Origin: Symbiodinium natans
Taxonomy: Eukaryota; Sar; Dinophyceae; Suessiales; Symbiodiniaceae
Length of the DNA stretch: 64,000 bases
Direction of reading: 5' to 3'
Assembly (NCBI GenBank): GCA_905221605.1
Contig: CAJNDS010002293.1
Location: forward strand, 234,501-298,500
Shown: piece after piece, positions 15,683 through 29,300 of the stretch
How the letters are laid out: each line of letters starts with the position of its first letter
How positions within the stretch are numbered: position 1 is the stretch's first letter
The notes under the pieces: model-generated
Told to the model about the DNA's origin: nothing
The model's input: the letters and a program-made list of their open reading frames with translations, nothing else
Databases searched by the model: none
Position numbers and translations under genes: made by a program

Positions 15683-15945
15683 GTCTTTGAGGGGGATACG
15701 TCCCAGAAAACGGGTAAGGTGATATGACGAAAGATGAAAACGGATTAGGGGACGATGTTGAGAAATGAAAAAAATGAATTTATAGATACTTAAACTTTTA
15801 TTGGGATGAGAAACGGATGAGGTGACGATGTTGATGATGGGGTGGAAGACGAAACGAAAGAGCGGGACAAAACAATGATAACGGATGAGGTGACGATGAT
15901 GATGATGAAAACGAAGCAGGGGGACATGTAAGAGAACGGATGAGG
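15683..15945. repeat. Short degenerate repeats at the right edge of the PLV
   Basis: No gene. The stretch holds four or five imperfect copies of ACGGATGAGGTGACGATG with GATGATGATG runs. Base composition is intermediate between the AT-rich virus and the GC-rich host that begins near 15,950. It may be (part of) the viral terminal inverted repeat, but the partner end is not in the window. Confidence 0.5.
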
Positions 15946-16105
15946 TGGCTATATAGGGTAGGGCAAGGTCTCAGAACCAACACCCCAGCCCCAGCCCAGC
16001 AACACCTCAGAACCAGCCTTTTACCAATTTTTCCCCCTCCCCCCCCTTGCTCAGTGGGCCCGGCCTTCCCAGGAGGCCAGGAAGCTGGGCACTCGCCACC
16101 TCGCA

Positions 16106-16178
16106 GGGGGTTTAGGGTTTAGGGTTTAGGGTTTAGGGTTTAGGGTTTAGGGTTTAGGGTTTAGGGTTTAGGGTTTAG
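16106..16178 (+). repeat. Telomere-type (TTTAGGG)n array beside the PLV edge
   Basis: About ten perfect copies of TTTAGGG, the plant/dinoflagellate-type telomere unit, starting about 160 bp from the PLV edge. It is the first of several dozen such arrays in the host part. Confidence 0.95.
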
Positions 16179-16798
16179 AAGCCACAAACCTAGGTTGTAC
16201 CGTAGTGATACAAGTTACTTGGAGCTGTCTCTGTGGCACTCATCGGGACTAACTCGCCAGCAGCACTGAAACTACAGAGCGACATCCCAATTCACCAGCC
16301 GATCCGACAGGACATCCCTGCATCGCTAGAAAAAGACGAGATCTCAATGATAGATTTCTGCTTCCACAGGTTGGATATGTTCTGCAGTCAGTATTTTGTA
16401 GAACCCCGACGCTACCGGGAGCACAGTCTTGCTATGCATCGGGCCTGACTGTGGCAGTCGAAACGGGCGAAGGGTTTGGGAATCAGAGTTAGGGCGCGCA
16501 GAGGCGCCTTGGCAGGAAAGGCCACATGCTGCAGCCTGTTCTGCCTGTTCCTGTCTCACCACTGCACGGGACCACCTGTTTTCACATCCGCTCTCACAAA
16601 CTCCAGGCCAAGGAAGGGGGTGCGGCAGTGGTTGCTCACCCCGATGCTTGCTATGTACACGTGGGGGACAGAACTCCGCAAAGGGATCTCTCACTCAGGT
16701 GAGCCACACCGCGTGTTGCTCACACCCAAGACCAGGGCCGTCACCCCGACTCCAAGCAGCCCCACATCCAGCGCCCAATCTAACCTCGGTTTAGGGTT
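16179..16798. other. Unique host DNA without a supported gene
   Basis: Balanced-GC DNA between telomere-type arrays. Short open frames exist (for example 16233-16448 on plus) and the stretch around 16,300-16,440 reads somewhat protein-like, but no family signal or splice structure supports a gene. Confidence 0.4.
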
Positions 16799-16880
16799 CC
16801 CCTAAACCCTAAACCCCAAACCCCAAACCCTAAACCCTAAACCCTAAACCCTAAACCCTAAACCCTAAACCCTAAACCCA
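16799..16880 (-). repeat. (CCCTAAA)n array
   Basis: About ten copies of CCCTAAA in the orientation opposite to 16106-16178, preceded by a short TTTAGGG stub at 16,790 so that the two orientations meet head to head. Confidence 0.95.
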
Positions 16881-17220
16881 ATCTAACCTCGGCATGGCCG
16901 GCCGCCAAGTTCGGAGGGAAAACCCTCCTTGCACAGTCATGGTGACGGACCTTGAAACCCTCCCGCATCCTTTAAAGCGTCTTCCGTTGATATACATGTA
17001 ATACAGGATAAACATGTACATACAGATATACGAGTATATTTATGTACATGGTACTAGGTGTGTAGTACTGTTATTGGTGAGTGTTTGTAAAAACTAGTGA
17101 GTGCGATAGACGAAGCAGACCAACATATGTATGTATATATGTCCTTTTTGGAGATACACGGAATACAAACCCTGCTGCATATGCTTTTTGCGTAAGGCCT
17201 ATCCCTCCTGCGCGATTCGA

Positions 17221-17343
17221 AGCCCTAAACCCTAAACTCCAAACCCCTAAACCCCTCAACCCCTATACCCTAAAGCCCTAAACCCTAAACCCTAAACCCT
17301 AAACCCTAAACCCTAAACCCTAAACCCTAAACCCTAAACCCCT
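17221..17343 (-). repeat. (CCCTAAA)n array, partly degenerate
   Basis: The first half is degenerate (CCCCTAAA, CCCTATA variants); from about 17,275 it is perfect. It has the same orientation as 16799-16880. Confidence 0.9.
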
Positions 17344-17435
17344 AAGGCAAAGTTCAGACTGAGAGTCGCCGAGACCCGGAAGTGGTGCAGCTTCAGGTGG
17401 CAGAGCGGCGGCAAAAAGAACCCAATGATGCCTTT

Positions 17436-17554
17436 GGGGTTTAGGGTTTAGGGTTTAGGGTTTAGGGTTTGGGGTTTAGGGTTTAGGGTTTGGGGTTTAG
17501 GGTTTGGGGTTTAGGGTTTAGGGTTTATGGTTTAGGGTTTAGGGTTTAGGGTTT
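17436..17554 (+). repeat. (TTTAGGG)n array with TTTGGGG variants
   Basis: About 17 units, several with the single change TTTGGGG. It faces the preceding CCCTAAA array. The following 17,560-18,170 is host DNA with scattered units and no supported gene. Confidence 0.9.
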
Positions 17555-18183
17555 TTTTTTTGCCACCCGCTTAGCTGACCTCTCAGGGTTTAGGGTTTCG
17601 GGTTTAGGGGAGTTTCGGGGGCGGGGGGTTCGGGGGAAGGGGGGTGAGGACATGGTTTAGAAGGGTTTGGCGACTTTTGGAGATTTGGGGTTTAGGGTCT
17701 AGGGTTAGGGTTTCGTCAGGCAAAGTCACGCATAAGGTTCTTGCCGAGGCGCTCATTGCGAAGCTGCCGCTGTAGCCAGAGATGCACGCCAGGTCCGGAA
17801 CAACCTCTGACTGACACAGAGCCATGCAACATCATGCTGTGACTGTTCAGCTACCGCGTTTTTGCACAATGCCAAGGCCCCCCGCCGCAGCGATTACGCA
17901 AGAGAGGATGACCAGCAGCCACCGCGCCAGGATCTTTACGAGACAGCTTTGGCCTTCAGCACCAGCGCTTCCGAAGCGGTGATTGCTCCCTTTCATTCCC
18001 ATCAGCTTGCCCACCTCTGCCTTCCGCCTCTTCCATTGCTTCGTCCGAGTCATCCGAGGACAAACTCACATAGCCCACGCAGGTGAGGAGCCTCAGCCAA
18101 AGACATCGGCAGCGTGAACACCACGAAGCCTCAACCCTAAGCCCTAACACCTCCTTACTGTTGGTTAGCAGGGAATGCGGGAA

Positions 18184-18184
18184 T

Positions 18185-18222
<38 letters not shown>
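18184..18222. repeat. (TA)n microsatellite
   Basis: About 19 TA dinucleotides interrupted once. A shorter TA stretch lies at 18,418-18,430. The short plus-strand open frames across it encode only Tyr-Ile repeats and are not genes. Confidence 0.9.
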
Positions 18223-18479
18223 CCCTTTAAGGGTTTATATAGGGTACCTCCTACCCCCCCATTCCCGACTAACCAACAGCAAGCTTGCCGGCAGGGTCTG
18301 ATGCCGTCTTTGCAGGTCCCTTCCAAAGCAGCCCAAGCTCTCGTCCAAGCATCTCGCTACGGGGTACCTTAACCACCGCAAGACAAGCCATGCACTAAAC
18401 CATAAAATACCTACATATGTATATATATATGAGAGAGGGACCTTTAGGGTCTATTTTGCGTCGTGGCTGTTGTTAGTAC

Positions 18480-21400
18480 TATGAATAATAATTAAATTAA
18501 TTTAAACAATTAAATTAATTAAATTCAATAAAGAATACTGAATGTGAAAAAATTGAGAAAATAATTTAATTTATTTAATTAATTGAACTGATTGACCAAT
18601 TAAATTAATTAAATTAATTGAATTCGAAGAAATTAAGAAAATGATTTAATTAATTTAATTAATTTAATTGACCTACAATGAAATTAATTAAATTAATTGA
18701 ATTCGAAAAAATTGAAAAATAATTTAATTAATTTAATTAATTTAATTAATTTAATTGTCGGGTAGATTCTTTATTTGATCCTCAGGAAACACCTCAAAAA
18801 ATAATTCAATTAATTTAATTAATTTAATTAATTTAATTAATTTAATTAACCTACAATTAAATTAATTAAATTAATTGAATTCGAAGAAATTGAAAAAATA
18901 ATTTAATTAATTTAATTAATTTAATTCACCTACAATTACATTAATTAAATTAATTGAATTCGAAGAAATTAAAAAATTCATTTAATTAATTTAATTCACC
19001 TACAATTAAATTAATTAAATTAATTAAATTAATTGAATTAATTGAATTATTTTTCGAGGTGTTTCCTGAGGAGTGACCCCTTCAATTCCAGTTTAATTGT
19101 CGGATAGATTCTTTATTTGATCCTCAGGAAACACCTCAAAAAATAATTCAATTAATTTAATTAATCTAATTAATTTAATTAATTTAATTAACCTACAATT
19201 AAATTAATTAAATTAATTGAATTCGAAGAAATTGAAAAAATAATTTAATTAATTTAATTAATTTAATTCACCTACAATTACATTAATTAAATTAATTGAA
19301 TTCGAAGAAATTAAAAAATTAATTTAATTAATTTAATTAATTTAATTAATTTAATTAATTTAATTAATTTAATTCACCTACAATTAAATTAATTAAATTA
19401 ATTAAATTAATTAAATTAATTAAATTAATTGAATTATTTTTCGAGGTGTTTCCTGAGGAGTGACCCCTTCAATTCCAGACCAATTAAATTAATTAAATTA
19501 ATTGAATTCGAAGAAATTGAAAAAATAATTTAATTAATTTAATTAATTTAATTGTCGGATAGATTCTTTATTTGATCCTCAGGAAACACCTCAAAAAATA
19601 ATTCAATTAATTTGATTAATTTAATTAATTTAATTAATTTAGTTAACCTACAATTAAATGAATTAAATTAATTGAATTCGAAGAAACTGAAAAAATAATT
19701 TAATTAAATTAATTTAATTCACCTACAATTAAATTAATTAAATTAATTGAATTCGAAGAAATTAAAAAAATAATTTAATTAATTTAATTAATTTAATTAA
19801 TTTAATTCACCTACAATTAAATTAATTAAATTATTTAAATTAATTAAATTAATTGAATTATTTTTTTCGAGGTGTTTCCTGTGGAGTGACCCCTTTAATT
19901 CCAGACCAATTAAATTAATTAAATTAATTGAATTCTAAGAAATTGAAAAAATAATTTAATTAATTTAATTAATTTAATTAATTTAATTGTCGGATAGATT
20001 CTTTATTTGATCCTCAGGAAACACCTCAAAAAATAATTCAATTAATTTAATTAATTTAATTAATTTAATTAATTTAATTAATTTAATTAATTTAATTAAT
20101 TTAATTAACCTACAATTAAATTAATTAAATTAATTGAATTCGAAGAAATTGAAAAAATAATTTAATTAATTTAATTAATTTAATTCACCTACAATTACAT
20201 TAATTAAATTAATTGAATTCGAAGAAATTAAAAAATTAATTTAATTAATTCAATTAATTTAATTAATTTAATTCACCTACAATTAAATTAATTAAATTAA
20301 TTAAATTAATAAATTAATTAAATTAATTGAATTATTTTTCGAGGTGTTTCCTGAGGAGTGACCCCTTCAATTCCAGACCAATTAAATTAATTAAATTCAT
20401 TGAATTCGAAGAAATTGAAAAAATAATTTAATTAATTTAATTTATTTAATTAATTTAATTGTCGGATAGATTCTTTATTTGATCCTCAGGAAACACCTCA
20501 AAAAATAATTCAATTAATTTAATTAATTTAATAAATTTAATCAATTTAAAAAACCTACAATTAAATTAATTAAATTAATTGAATTCGAAGAAATTGAAAA
20601 AATAATTTAATTAATTTAATTAATTTAATTCACCTACAATTAAATTAATTAAATTAATTGAATTCGAAGAAATTAAAAAAAATAATTTAATTAATTTAAT
20701 TAATTTAATTAATTTAATTCACCTACAATTAAATAATTAAATTAATTAAATTAATTGAATTAATTTTTCGAGGTGTTTCCTGTGGAGTGACCCCTTCAAT
20801 TCCAGACCAATTAAATTAATTAAATTAATTGAATTCTAAGAAATTGAAAAAATAATTTAATTAATTTAATTAATTTAATTAATTTAATTAATTTAATTAA
20901 TTTAATTGTCGGATAGATTCTTTATTTGATCCTCAGGAAACACCTCAAAAAATAATTCAATTAATTTAATTAATTTAATTAATTTAATTGGTCGACCAAT
21001 TAAATTAATTCAATTAATTGAATTCGAAGAAATTGAAAAAATAATGTAATTAATTTAATTAATTTAATTCACCTACAATTAAATTAATTAAATTAATTGA
21101 ATTCGAAGAAATTAAAAAATAATTTAATTAATTTAATTTAATTAATTAATTTTTCTTCACCTACAATTAAATTAATTAAATTAATTAAATTAATTAAATT
21201 AATTGAATTATTTTTCGAGGTGTTTCCTGAGGAGTGACCCCTTCAATTCCAGACCAATTAAATTAATTAAATTAATTGAATTCGAAGAAATTGAAAAAAT
21301 AGTTTAATTTAATTAATTTAATTAATTTAATTGTCGGATAGATTCTTTATTTGATCCTCAGGAAACACCTCAAAAAATAATTCAATTAATTTAATTAATT

Positions 21401-23330
21401 TAATTAATTTGATTAATTTAATTAATTTAATTAATTAACCTACAATTAAATTAATTAAATTAATTGAATTCGAAGAAATTGAAAAAATAATTTAATTAAT
21501 TTAATTAATTTAATTCACCTACAATTAAATTAATTAAATTAATTGAATTCGAAGAAATTAAAAAAATAATTTAATTAATTTAATTAATTTAATTAATTTA
21601 ATTCACCTACAATTAAATTAATTAAATTAATTAAATTAATTAATTATTAATTAAAATTAATTTAATTCACCTACAATTAAATTAATTAAATTAATTAAAT
21701 TAATTAAATTAATTAAATTAATTAAATTAATTGAATTATTTTTCGAGGTGTTTCCTGAGGAGTGACCCCTTCAATTCCAGACCAATTAAATTAATTAAAT
21801 TAATTGAATTCGAAGAAATTGAAAAAATATAATTTAATTAATTTAATTAATTTAATTAATTTAATTGTCGGATAGATTCTTTATTTGATCCTCAGGAAAC
21901 ACCTCAAAAAATAATTCAATTAATTTAATTAATTTAATTAATTTAATTGGTCGACAAATTAAATTAATTAAATTAATTGAATTCGAAGAAATTGAAAAAA
22001 TAATTTAATTAATTTAAATAATTTAATTGGTCGATCAATTAAATTAATTAAATTAATTGAATTCGAAGAAATTGAAAAAATACTTAAATTAATTAAATTA
22101 ATTTAATTAATTTAATTAACCTACAATTAAATTAACTAAATTAATTAAATTAATTAAATTAATTGAATTATTTTTCGAGGTGTTTCCTGAGGATTGACCA
22201 CTTCAATTACAGACCAATTAAATTAATTAAATTAATTGAATTCGAAGAAATTGAAAAAATAATTTAATTAATTTAATTAATTTAATTGGTCGACCAATTA
22301 AATTAATTAAATTAATTGAATTCGAAGAAATTGAAAAAATAATTTAATTAATTTAATTAATTTAATTAATCTAATTAACCTACAATTAAATTAATTAAAT
22401 TAATTCAATTAATTAAATTAATTAAATGAATTAAATTAATTGAATTATTTTTCGAGGTGTTTCCTGAGGATTGACCACTTCAATTACAGACCAATTAAAT
22501 TGTTTAAATTAATTGAATTCGAAGAAATTGAAAAAACAATTTAATTAATTTAATTAATGTAAACAATTTAATTGATTTAATTGGTCGACCAATTAACTTA
22601 ATTAAATTAATTGAATTCGAAGAAATTGAAAAAACAAGTTATTTAATTTAATTATTTTACTTAATTTAATTAATTTAATTATCCTAATTAATTTAATTAA
22701 TTTAATTAATTCATTAACCTACAATAAATTAATTAATTAATTCAAATTCATATAATTAATTAAATCATTAAATTAATAAATTAATTACATTAATTAATTA
22801 TTAAATTAATTCAATTACTTACATTAATTAAATTAATTAAATTAAATTACTTAATTGCATATTTTTCGAGCAGTTTCCTGAGGATTGATCACGTCAATTA
22901 CAGACCAATTAAAATAATTGAATTCGAAGAAAGTGAAAATAATTTAATAATTTAATTACTTTGATTAATTGAATGGTCACCAATGACAATTATTAAATTA
23001 ATTGAATTCGAAAACGTAAAAAATAATAATTAATTTAATTATTTAATTAATTTAATTAATTTAAATTTCTTACTTAATTTTTACATAATTAATTAATTTA
23101 ATTAATTTAAGGAATTTAATGCATTAATTGAATTAATGAATGTAATGATGTTATAATTTAATTATTTAATTAATTTAATTAATTTAATTAATTTAATTAA
23201 TTTAATTAATTTAATTAATTTAATTAATTTAATTAATTTAATTAATTTAATTAATTTAATTAATTTAATTAATTTAATTAATTTAGTTTATTTAATTAGT
23301 TGTATTATCGACCGATTAAATTAATGAAAT
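18480..23330. repeat. 4.8-kb AT-rich satellite with foldback cores
   Basis: Nearly the whole stretch is built from TTAATTTAAT-type units. Conserved cores recur: GAATTCGAAGAAATTGAAAA, ACCTACAATTAAATTAATT, a core with GTCGGATAGATTCTTTATTT followed by GATCCTCAGGAAACACCTCA, and a core with CGAGGTGTTTCCTGAGGAGT followed by GACC. The last two are reverse complements over TCCTCAGGAAACACCTC, so each higher-order unit can fold back. Spacing between CGAGGTGTTTCCTGAGG cores (19,053; 19,442; 19,868; 20,340; 20,767; 21,216; 21,746; 22,176; 22,457) averages about 425 bp. Copies become degenerate after about 22,500. No gene. Confidence 0.95.
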
Positions 23331-23344
23331 TAATCAAATATATT

Positions 23345-24225
23345 TTTCTATATGTTTTCTGGGAATTGGCGCAGTGTCTTTTTAAGTTTTCTGAAAACTA
23401 AGCTCTCAGAATGACAAATCGCACGCAGTGTTCTTTCAAGTTTTTTTTTTAACTAAGCTCCTAAAATGACAAATCGCAGGTAGTGTCCCCTTTTTCTCTA
23501 TGTTTTCTGAGAATTGGCGCAGTGTCCCCTTAAGTTTTCTGAAAACTAAGCTCTCAGAATGACAAATCGCAAGCAGTGTCCTTTCAAGTTTTTTTTTTAA
23601 ACTAAGCTCCTAAAATGACAAATCGCAGGTAGTGTCCCCTTTTTCTCTATGTTTTCTGAGAATTGGCGCAGTGTCCCCTTAAGTTTCTGAAAACTAAGCT
23701 CTCAGAATGACAAATCGCAAGCAGTGTCCTTTCAAGTTTTTTTTTTAACTAAGCTCCTAAAATGACAAATCGCAGGTAGTGTCCCCTTAAGCCTTAAGTT
23801 GTTTGCTTCTGGGGGGGCGGGGGTTTTAGACTGGCTAAAGGGGGCGGGGAGCTCGAAGTTTAAGGCTGCAGATCTACAGGCCTTGACTGTTTCCTTCCAG
23901 GATAACCGGGGGATTTAGACAGGGCCTTCGGGGTCTTCAAGGACTGAGCTCCCAAAATGACAAATCGCAAGTAGTGTCCCCTTAAGTCTTAAGTTTTTTT
24001 GAAATCAAGCTCCCAAATGACAAATTGCAAGCAGTGTCCCCTTATTTTTTTTGAAAAACTGAGCCCCCAAAATAATAAATCGCAAGCAGTGTCCCGAAAA
24101 CTGAGTTCCCAAAATGACAAATCGCAAGCAGGGTCCCCCTTACGTTTTTGTGGAAAACTGAGCTCCCAAAATGACAAATCGCAAGCAGTGTCCCCGTAAG
24201 TCTTTTGGAAAACTGAGCTCCCATA
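23345..24225. repeat. Tandem repeats with the GACAAATCGCAAGCAGTGTC core
   Basis: The first part (23,345-23,790) has about 148-bp units, three copies, each with an AATTGGCGCAGTGTC segment and two AATGACAAATCGCA segments. The second part (23,940-24,225) has 45-65 bp units around GAGCTCCCAAAATGACAAAT followed by CGCAAGCAGTGTCCCC. Short open frames on both strands repeat the unit and are not genes. Two more copies lie at 24,833 and 24,893. Confidence 0.9.
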
Positions 24226-24400
24226 ATTTGGGAAACAGCGCGGCGCAGATCCAGGCAGATTTCGTCCATGGTGTTTTTGCAACAGATTTTGTCCCTGGTG
24301 TTTTCTCAAGCCACGTTTTTTGTAAGAAAACAGCCCTGCGTGGATCCAGGCAGATTTTGCACATGGTATTTTCTCAGAAAACCTCCAAGGCAAGGTTAGA
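24226..24400. repeat. Short repeats with GATCCAGGCAGATTT
   Basis: Two copies of a GATCCAGGCAGATTT segment and two of ATGGTGTTTT/CTGGTGTTTT-type stretches. This looks like a separate small repeat family adjoining the previous block. No gene. Confidence 0.6.
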
Positions 24401-24639
24401 CTATTTCCTGACTATTATTCTATTCTCCGAAAACACACTATGTAAGTTTATTTCGTAAATAGGCTCTATCCTTCATAGATCCTTGAATCATCCTATTTGA
24501 CTAAATGGCCTTGGACTATCTGACGAAATTGCCTTGAACACTCTGTCCACATGGAAGTAAAAGACGTGCTATCGACCTTTTTGGTGAGAAACGAAGAAAG
24601 TTTCATATATTGTAGCATGTCTTCTCGAATAAACCTCTA

Positions 24640-25480
24640 CAGAACCTAAACCCTGAACCCTAAGCCTTATAAACTAATCAAGAGTCCAAACGGGTTTTTG
24701 GTTTGGGGCTTAAGGTTTAGTGTTCAGGGTTCAGGATTTGTTGTTTAGGGTTTAGGCTTTAGGGTTTAGTGTGTAGGCTTTAGGGTTTAGTTTTTAGGGT
24801 TTAGTGCTTATTGTTAAACGTTTACGGTGTTGCTCCCAAAAGACAAATCGCAAGCACCGTCCCCCTAAGATTTTGGAAGGATTTATGCTCTCAAAAGACA
24901 ATTCGCAAGCACCGTCCCCCTCCCTCCCTACCCTCCGCTCCGCTGCGCTCCCTGTTTTATTTATGGCGTATTCTCTAAAAGCCTATGGGTTAAGGCTTTA
25001 AGGTTTTAAAGAGAAGAATCGAAACTCTATATGGTTAAGCAATTAAGCTAAACCCTTAACCTCCAAAATCTATAGGGTTGCATGAGGTTGAAAGGTTTAA
25101 TGTTTACGAAGCAGGCATCTAGTTCTAAGCCGCCAATTAAACCTAAACCCTTAACCTTTAAACTTAAACTTAAACCCATAGAGCCTAAACCCATTGAGTT
25201 TAAACCTTAAGGGTTTAAGGTTTAGGCATTTAAACCTTAACCCTAAACCCTTCCGGGTCAGAAGCCTAAAACTCCATCAGGTCTAAATGGTTCAATGGTT
25301 TTAACCCTAAAGGCGCTGAAGGAATGCATGCCCAGATCTTAGGGTTTAAACCATGGTTTGTCTCCAAAACCTTCACGGGCTTATAGGGTTTAAGGTTCAG
25401 GTTTTAGGCATTACATATAGGATTAGAATTTAATAGCCTTATAGGGCTTGAGGCTTAAATCCCTAAACTTTAAATCTCAT
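24640..25480. repeat. Degenerate telomere-like DNA
   Basis: Scattered, mutated TTTAGGG and CCCTAAA units (for example TTTAAGG, CTTAAACC) in mixed orientation, looking like old telomere-type arrays. No gene. Confidence 0.7.
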
Positions 25481-25699
25481 AGGTTTGCGCCCATGTCATG
25501 GCCTATGTTTGTAGGGCTTGCCTCCAGTGGAAATGCAAAGAGAGAGGAGAATAAGTATCCAGATTATGTATACATGTAGGGTATATGTATTGTGTATGAA
25601 ATACAGATAATAGAGAAGGAAGGATGGTAAGCCTTGAATCATAAGACTGGGAAGTATTCAAGTGCATAGGGTGATGCGAAAAATTATGTACTGCAAGTC

Positions 25700-26328
25700 C
25701 TGGGGCGCGAGAATACTGGGCGGGGGCATGAATCAGTCCAGGCGCCTTAAGATGCCCAGTGTTTATTCATTCTTTCATTTAAACGAAACAGTCTAGGCGT
25801 TTTCATGAGCCGTGTATTGATTTATTTCCGGCCATTTCTTAACATAGGAGTTGTGGTGATTCATTTCGGGTCGGACATGAATCAGTCCAGGTGCCATTCA
25901 CAGGCCCTTTGATGATTCATTTCTGTTCGGAAATGAACACGTCCAGGTATCTCAGTAAGCACTGTGCTAATTCATGAGAATGAAGAATAATTTCGATGTT
26001 AATCTTGACATGAGTATTCAGATTCAATCTTACATTCGTGGTACTCGTAACACTGATGTTGGTATCAAGGCCGGAAATGAAACAGTACAGGTGTCTGAAT
26101 AAGCCCGGCCAAGTGTCAAAGACGTCCTCGGGTGGTTTTTTCGGGTCGGAAATTAATCAGTCAAGGTGTTTAATTGAGCTCTGTGGTGGTTCATTCTTTT
26201 TCGGAAATGAATCAGTGCAGCTGTCTCAATAAGCTATGCGCGAATTCATTTCAATAATTAAAACTAATACTAATGCTAGTATTGATACTAATATTAGTAG
26301 GCGTAGTACTAGCAAGACTATTAAGAAT

Positions 26329-26363
<35 letters not shown>

Positions 26364-29300
26364 GCTGTGAATCAGTCCGGGTGTCTAAACCAAACCCTGC
26401 CAGGCGTGGACCACGTACTGTAGTGAGCTATTTCGGTCAATCAGTCCAGGTGTCCGAATACGCCCTGTGGTGATTCTTTCCTGGCTGGAACTGAGGTCCA
26501 GGTGTCGCAGTAAGCCCTGCGCGAACTCTCGCTTCACAATACTTGAGATCGGGGGCACGAAAGCTAGAAACGCGGCAAGAGGGAGGGGGGGGGGGCCTGA
26601 AAAGGGGGGGGAGCCAAAAAGGGGGCCCCCCCTCCCCAGAAATCAATTAAGGACAGCCCTTTATCCCTTTGATTTTCATATCACTTAAGGGTCGGGGTCG
26701 CTTCTTGACCCAGCTGAACACTAGAGAGAATTCTTGTAAACGACAACTCTCGCAAGCTCCAAGGAGCTAGCTTTCATGACTAGTTCGACTTGCATATTGA
26801 GATGAAAACTCATATATATTCTTATATTAATGGTACTAGTACTAATAATACTGACGCGGGTTCCAAGGTGGGAGATGCGTCAAATCAGTCCAGGTGTCTG
26901 AAAAAGCTCTGCCAGGTGTCGAGATGAATCAGTCCAGGTGTCTGAAAAGCTTTGTGTTGATTCGTCCTGGATTGACTCATGTCCGTTCGAAAATGAGTCA
27001 CTCCAGGTGTGTCAGCAAGCCCTCCTGTGGTGAGTCATTTCGGGCCAGAATCAACTAGTCCATTCGTCTCAAAAGCAAAGTGCTGATTTACTTCGGGCCG
27101 GAAGAATCAATTTAGGTGTCTGTATAAGCCATGTGTTGATTCATTTCGGGCCGGACTTAAAAAGACCAGCGTTGCTAGATTTCGGGTTGGGCCGGAAGAG
27201 AATCAGACCAGGCGTCGCAGTCATGCGAATTCATGAACATGGATAGTATCTTTGCTGTTAATGTTGACATGGACGTGAACTAATGGTCACTCTTATACTA
27301 ATAATAATTGTAGTGTTTGATTCATTTCCGAGCTTGATATCAACATCAGTATGAACACTACCATTACTATTAATGTATGAATGAATATTAATGATCATAA
27401 GAAAAAACAATACGAAAGATTCACTTCCGGCCAGGAATGAACCAACGTAGCGCCACAGGGCTTATGAAGACACCTGGACTGATTCATTCCCGGCCCGCCC
27501 TGCCAGGTGGCTTAAGAAGCCGTCTGATGATTCATTGCGGGCCGAGAATGACTCAGTCCAGGTGTCTCCATAAGCTCTGTGGCACTACGTTGGTTCATTC
27601 CTGGACGGAAATGAATCATCAATCTTGTTTTCTTTTGATTATGAACATTCAGTCTTATATTAGAAGTACTGGTAGTGTTAATACTACTGTTGATATCAAG
27701 GTTCGAAGAGAATCAGTCCAGGTGTCTTAATAAGCCCTGCCAAGTGGCTTAAGAAGCCCTGCGATGATTCATTGCGGGTCAGGAATGAGTCAGTCCAGGT
27801 GTCTTAATGAGCCCTATGGCGCTATGGTCAAATGAATTAGTTGAATTAGTCCAGGTGTCTCAGTAAGCTCTGTGCGATTTCATGAACATGGATATTTTCT
27901 TTGACTCGAATATTGGCGTTAGTTCGATAAGTAATATGCATTCTTATATTAATTGTGATGGTAGTGTTAATACTGGTGTTGATATCAAGGTCGTAAATAA
28001 ATCAGTCCAGATGTCTTAAAAAGCCGTGCCAGGTGTTTAGTACGCCCTGCATTGATTCATGTCCGGCCACGGCCGGAGATGAAGCACGTCATGTGTCTGA
28101 GAAAGCCCCGCAGTGATTCTTCTCTGGTCGTAAATGAATCAGTCCAGGTGTCTGAGTTCGCACTGTGATGATTCTTTCCTGGCTGGAAATGAGTCAGTCC
28201 AGGTGTCGCAGTAAGCCCTGTGCGAACTCTCGCAAAAGAATATTAATTTTGACTTGAATATCGAGATGAAAACTCATATTTATTCTTATACTAATGGTAC
28301 TAGTACTACTAAGAAGACTGGTGTGGGTTCCAAGGTGGGAGATGCATCAAATCAGTCCAGGTGTCTGAAAAGCTTTTGGTTGATTCGTCCTGGATTGACT
28401 CATGTCCGTTCGGAAATGAGTCAATCCAGGTCTATCAGCAAGTTTCTCGTGGTGAGTCATTTCGGGCCCGAACCAACTAGTCCATTCGTCTCAAAGCAAA
28501 GTCTGATTTACTTCGTGCCGGAAGAATCAATCTAGGTGTCTGTGTAAGCCATGCGTTGATTCATTTCGGGCCGGAAATGAACCAGTCCAGGCGCCTTAAA
28601 AAGACCAGCGGAAGTAAATCAGTCCAGGCGTGTCTCAGTAATGCGAACTCATGAACATGGATAGTATCTTTGCTTTTAATGTTGACATGCATGTGAACTA
28701 ATGGTCACTCTTATACAAACAATAATTGTAGTGTCTGATTCATTTCCGAGCTTGGTATCAACATCAGTATGAACACTACCAGTACTATTAACGTATTAAT
28801 GAATATTAATGATCACAAGAAAACACAATACGAAAGATTCACTTCCGGCCAGGAATGAACCAACGTAGCGCCACAGGGCTTATGAAGACACCTGGACTGA
28901 TTCATTCCGGCCCGCCCTGCCAGGTGGCTTAAGAAGCCGTCTGATGATTCATTGCGGGTCGGGAATGACTCAGTCCAGGTGTCTTCATAAGCTCTCTGGC
29001 TCTACGTTGATGCATTCCTGGCCAGAAATGAATCTTTAATCTTATTTTCTGTTGATTATGAACATTCATTCTTATATTAAAAGTCATGGTAGTGTTAATA
29101 CTAATGTTGATATCAAGGTTCGAAATGAACCAGTCCAGGTGTCTTAATAAGCCCTGCCAAGTGGCTTAAGAAGCCCTGCGATGATTCATTGCGGGTCAGG
29201 AATGAGTCAGTCCAGGTGTCTTAATGAGCCCTATGGCGCTATGGTCAAATGAATTAGTTGAATTAGTCCAGGTGTCTCAGTAAGCTCTGTGCGATTTCAT

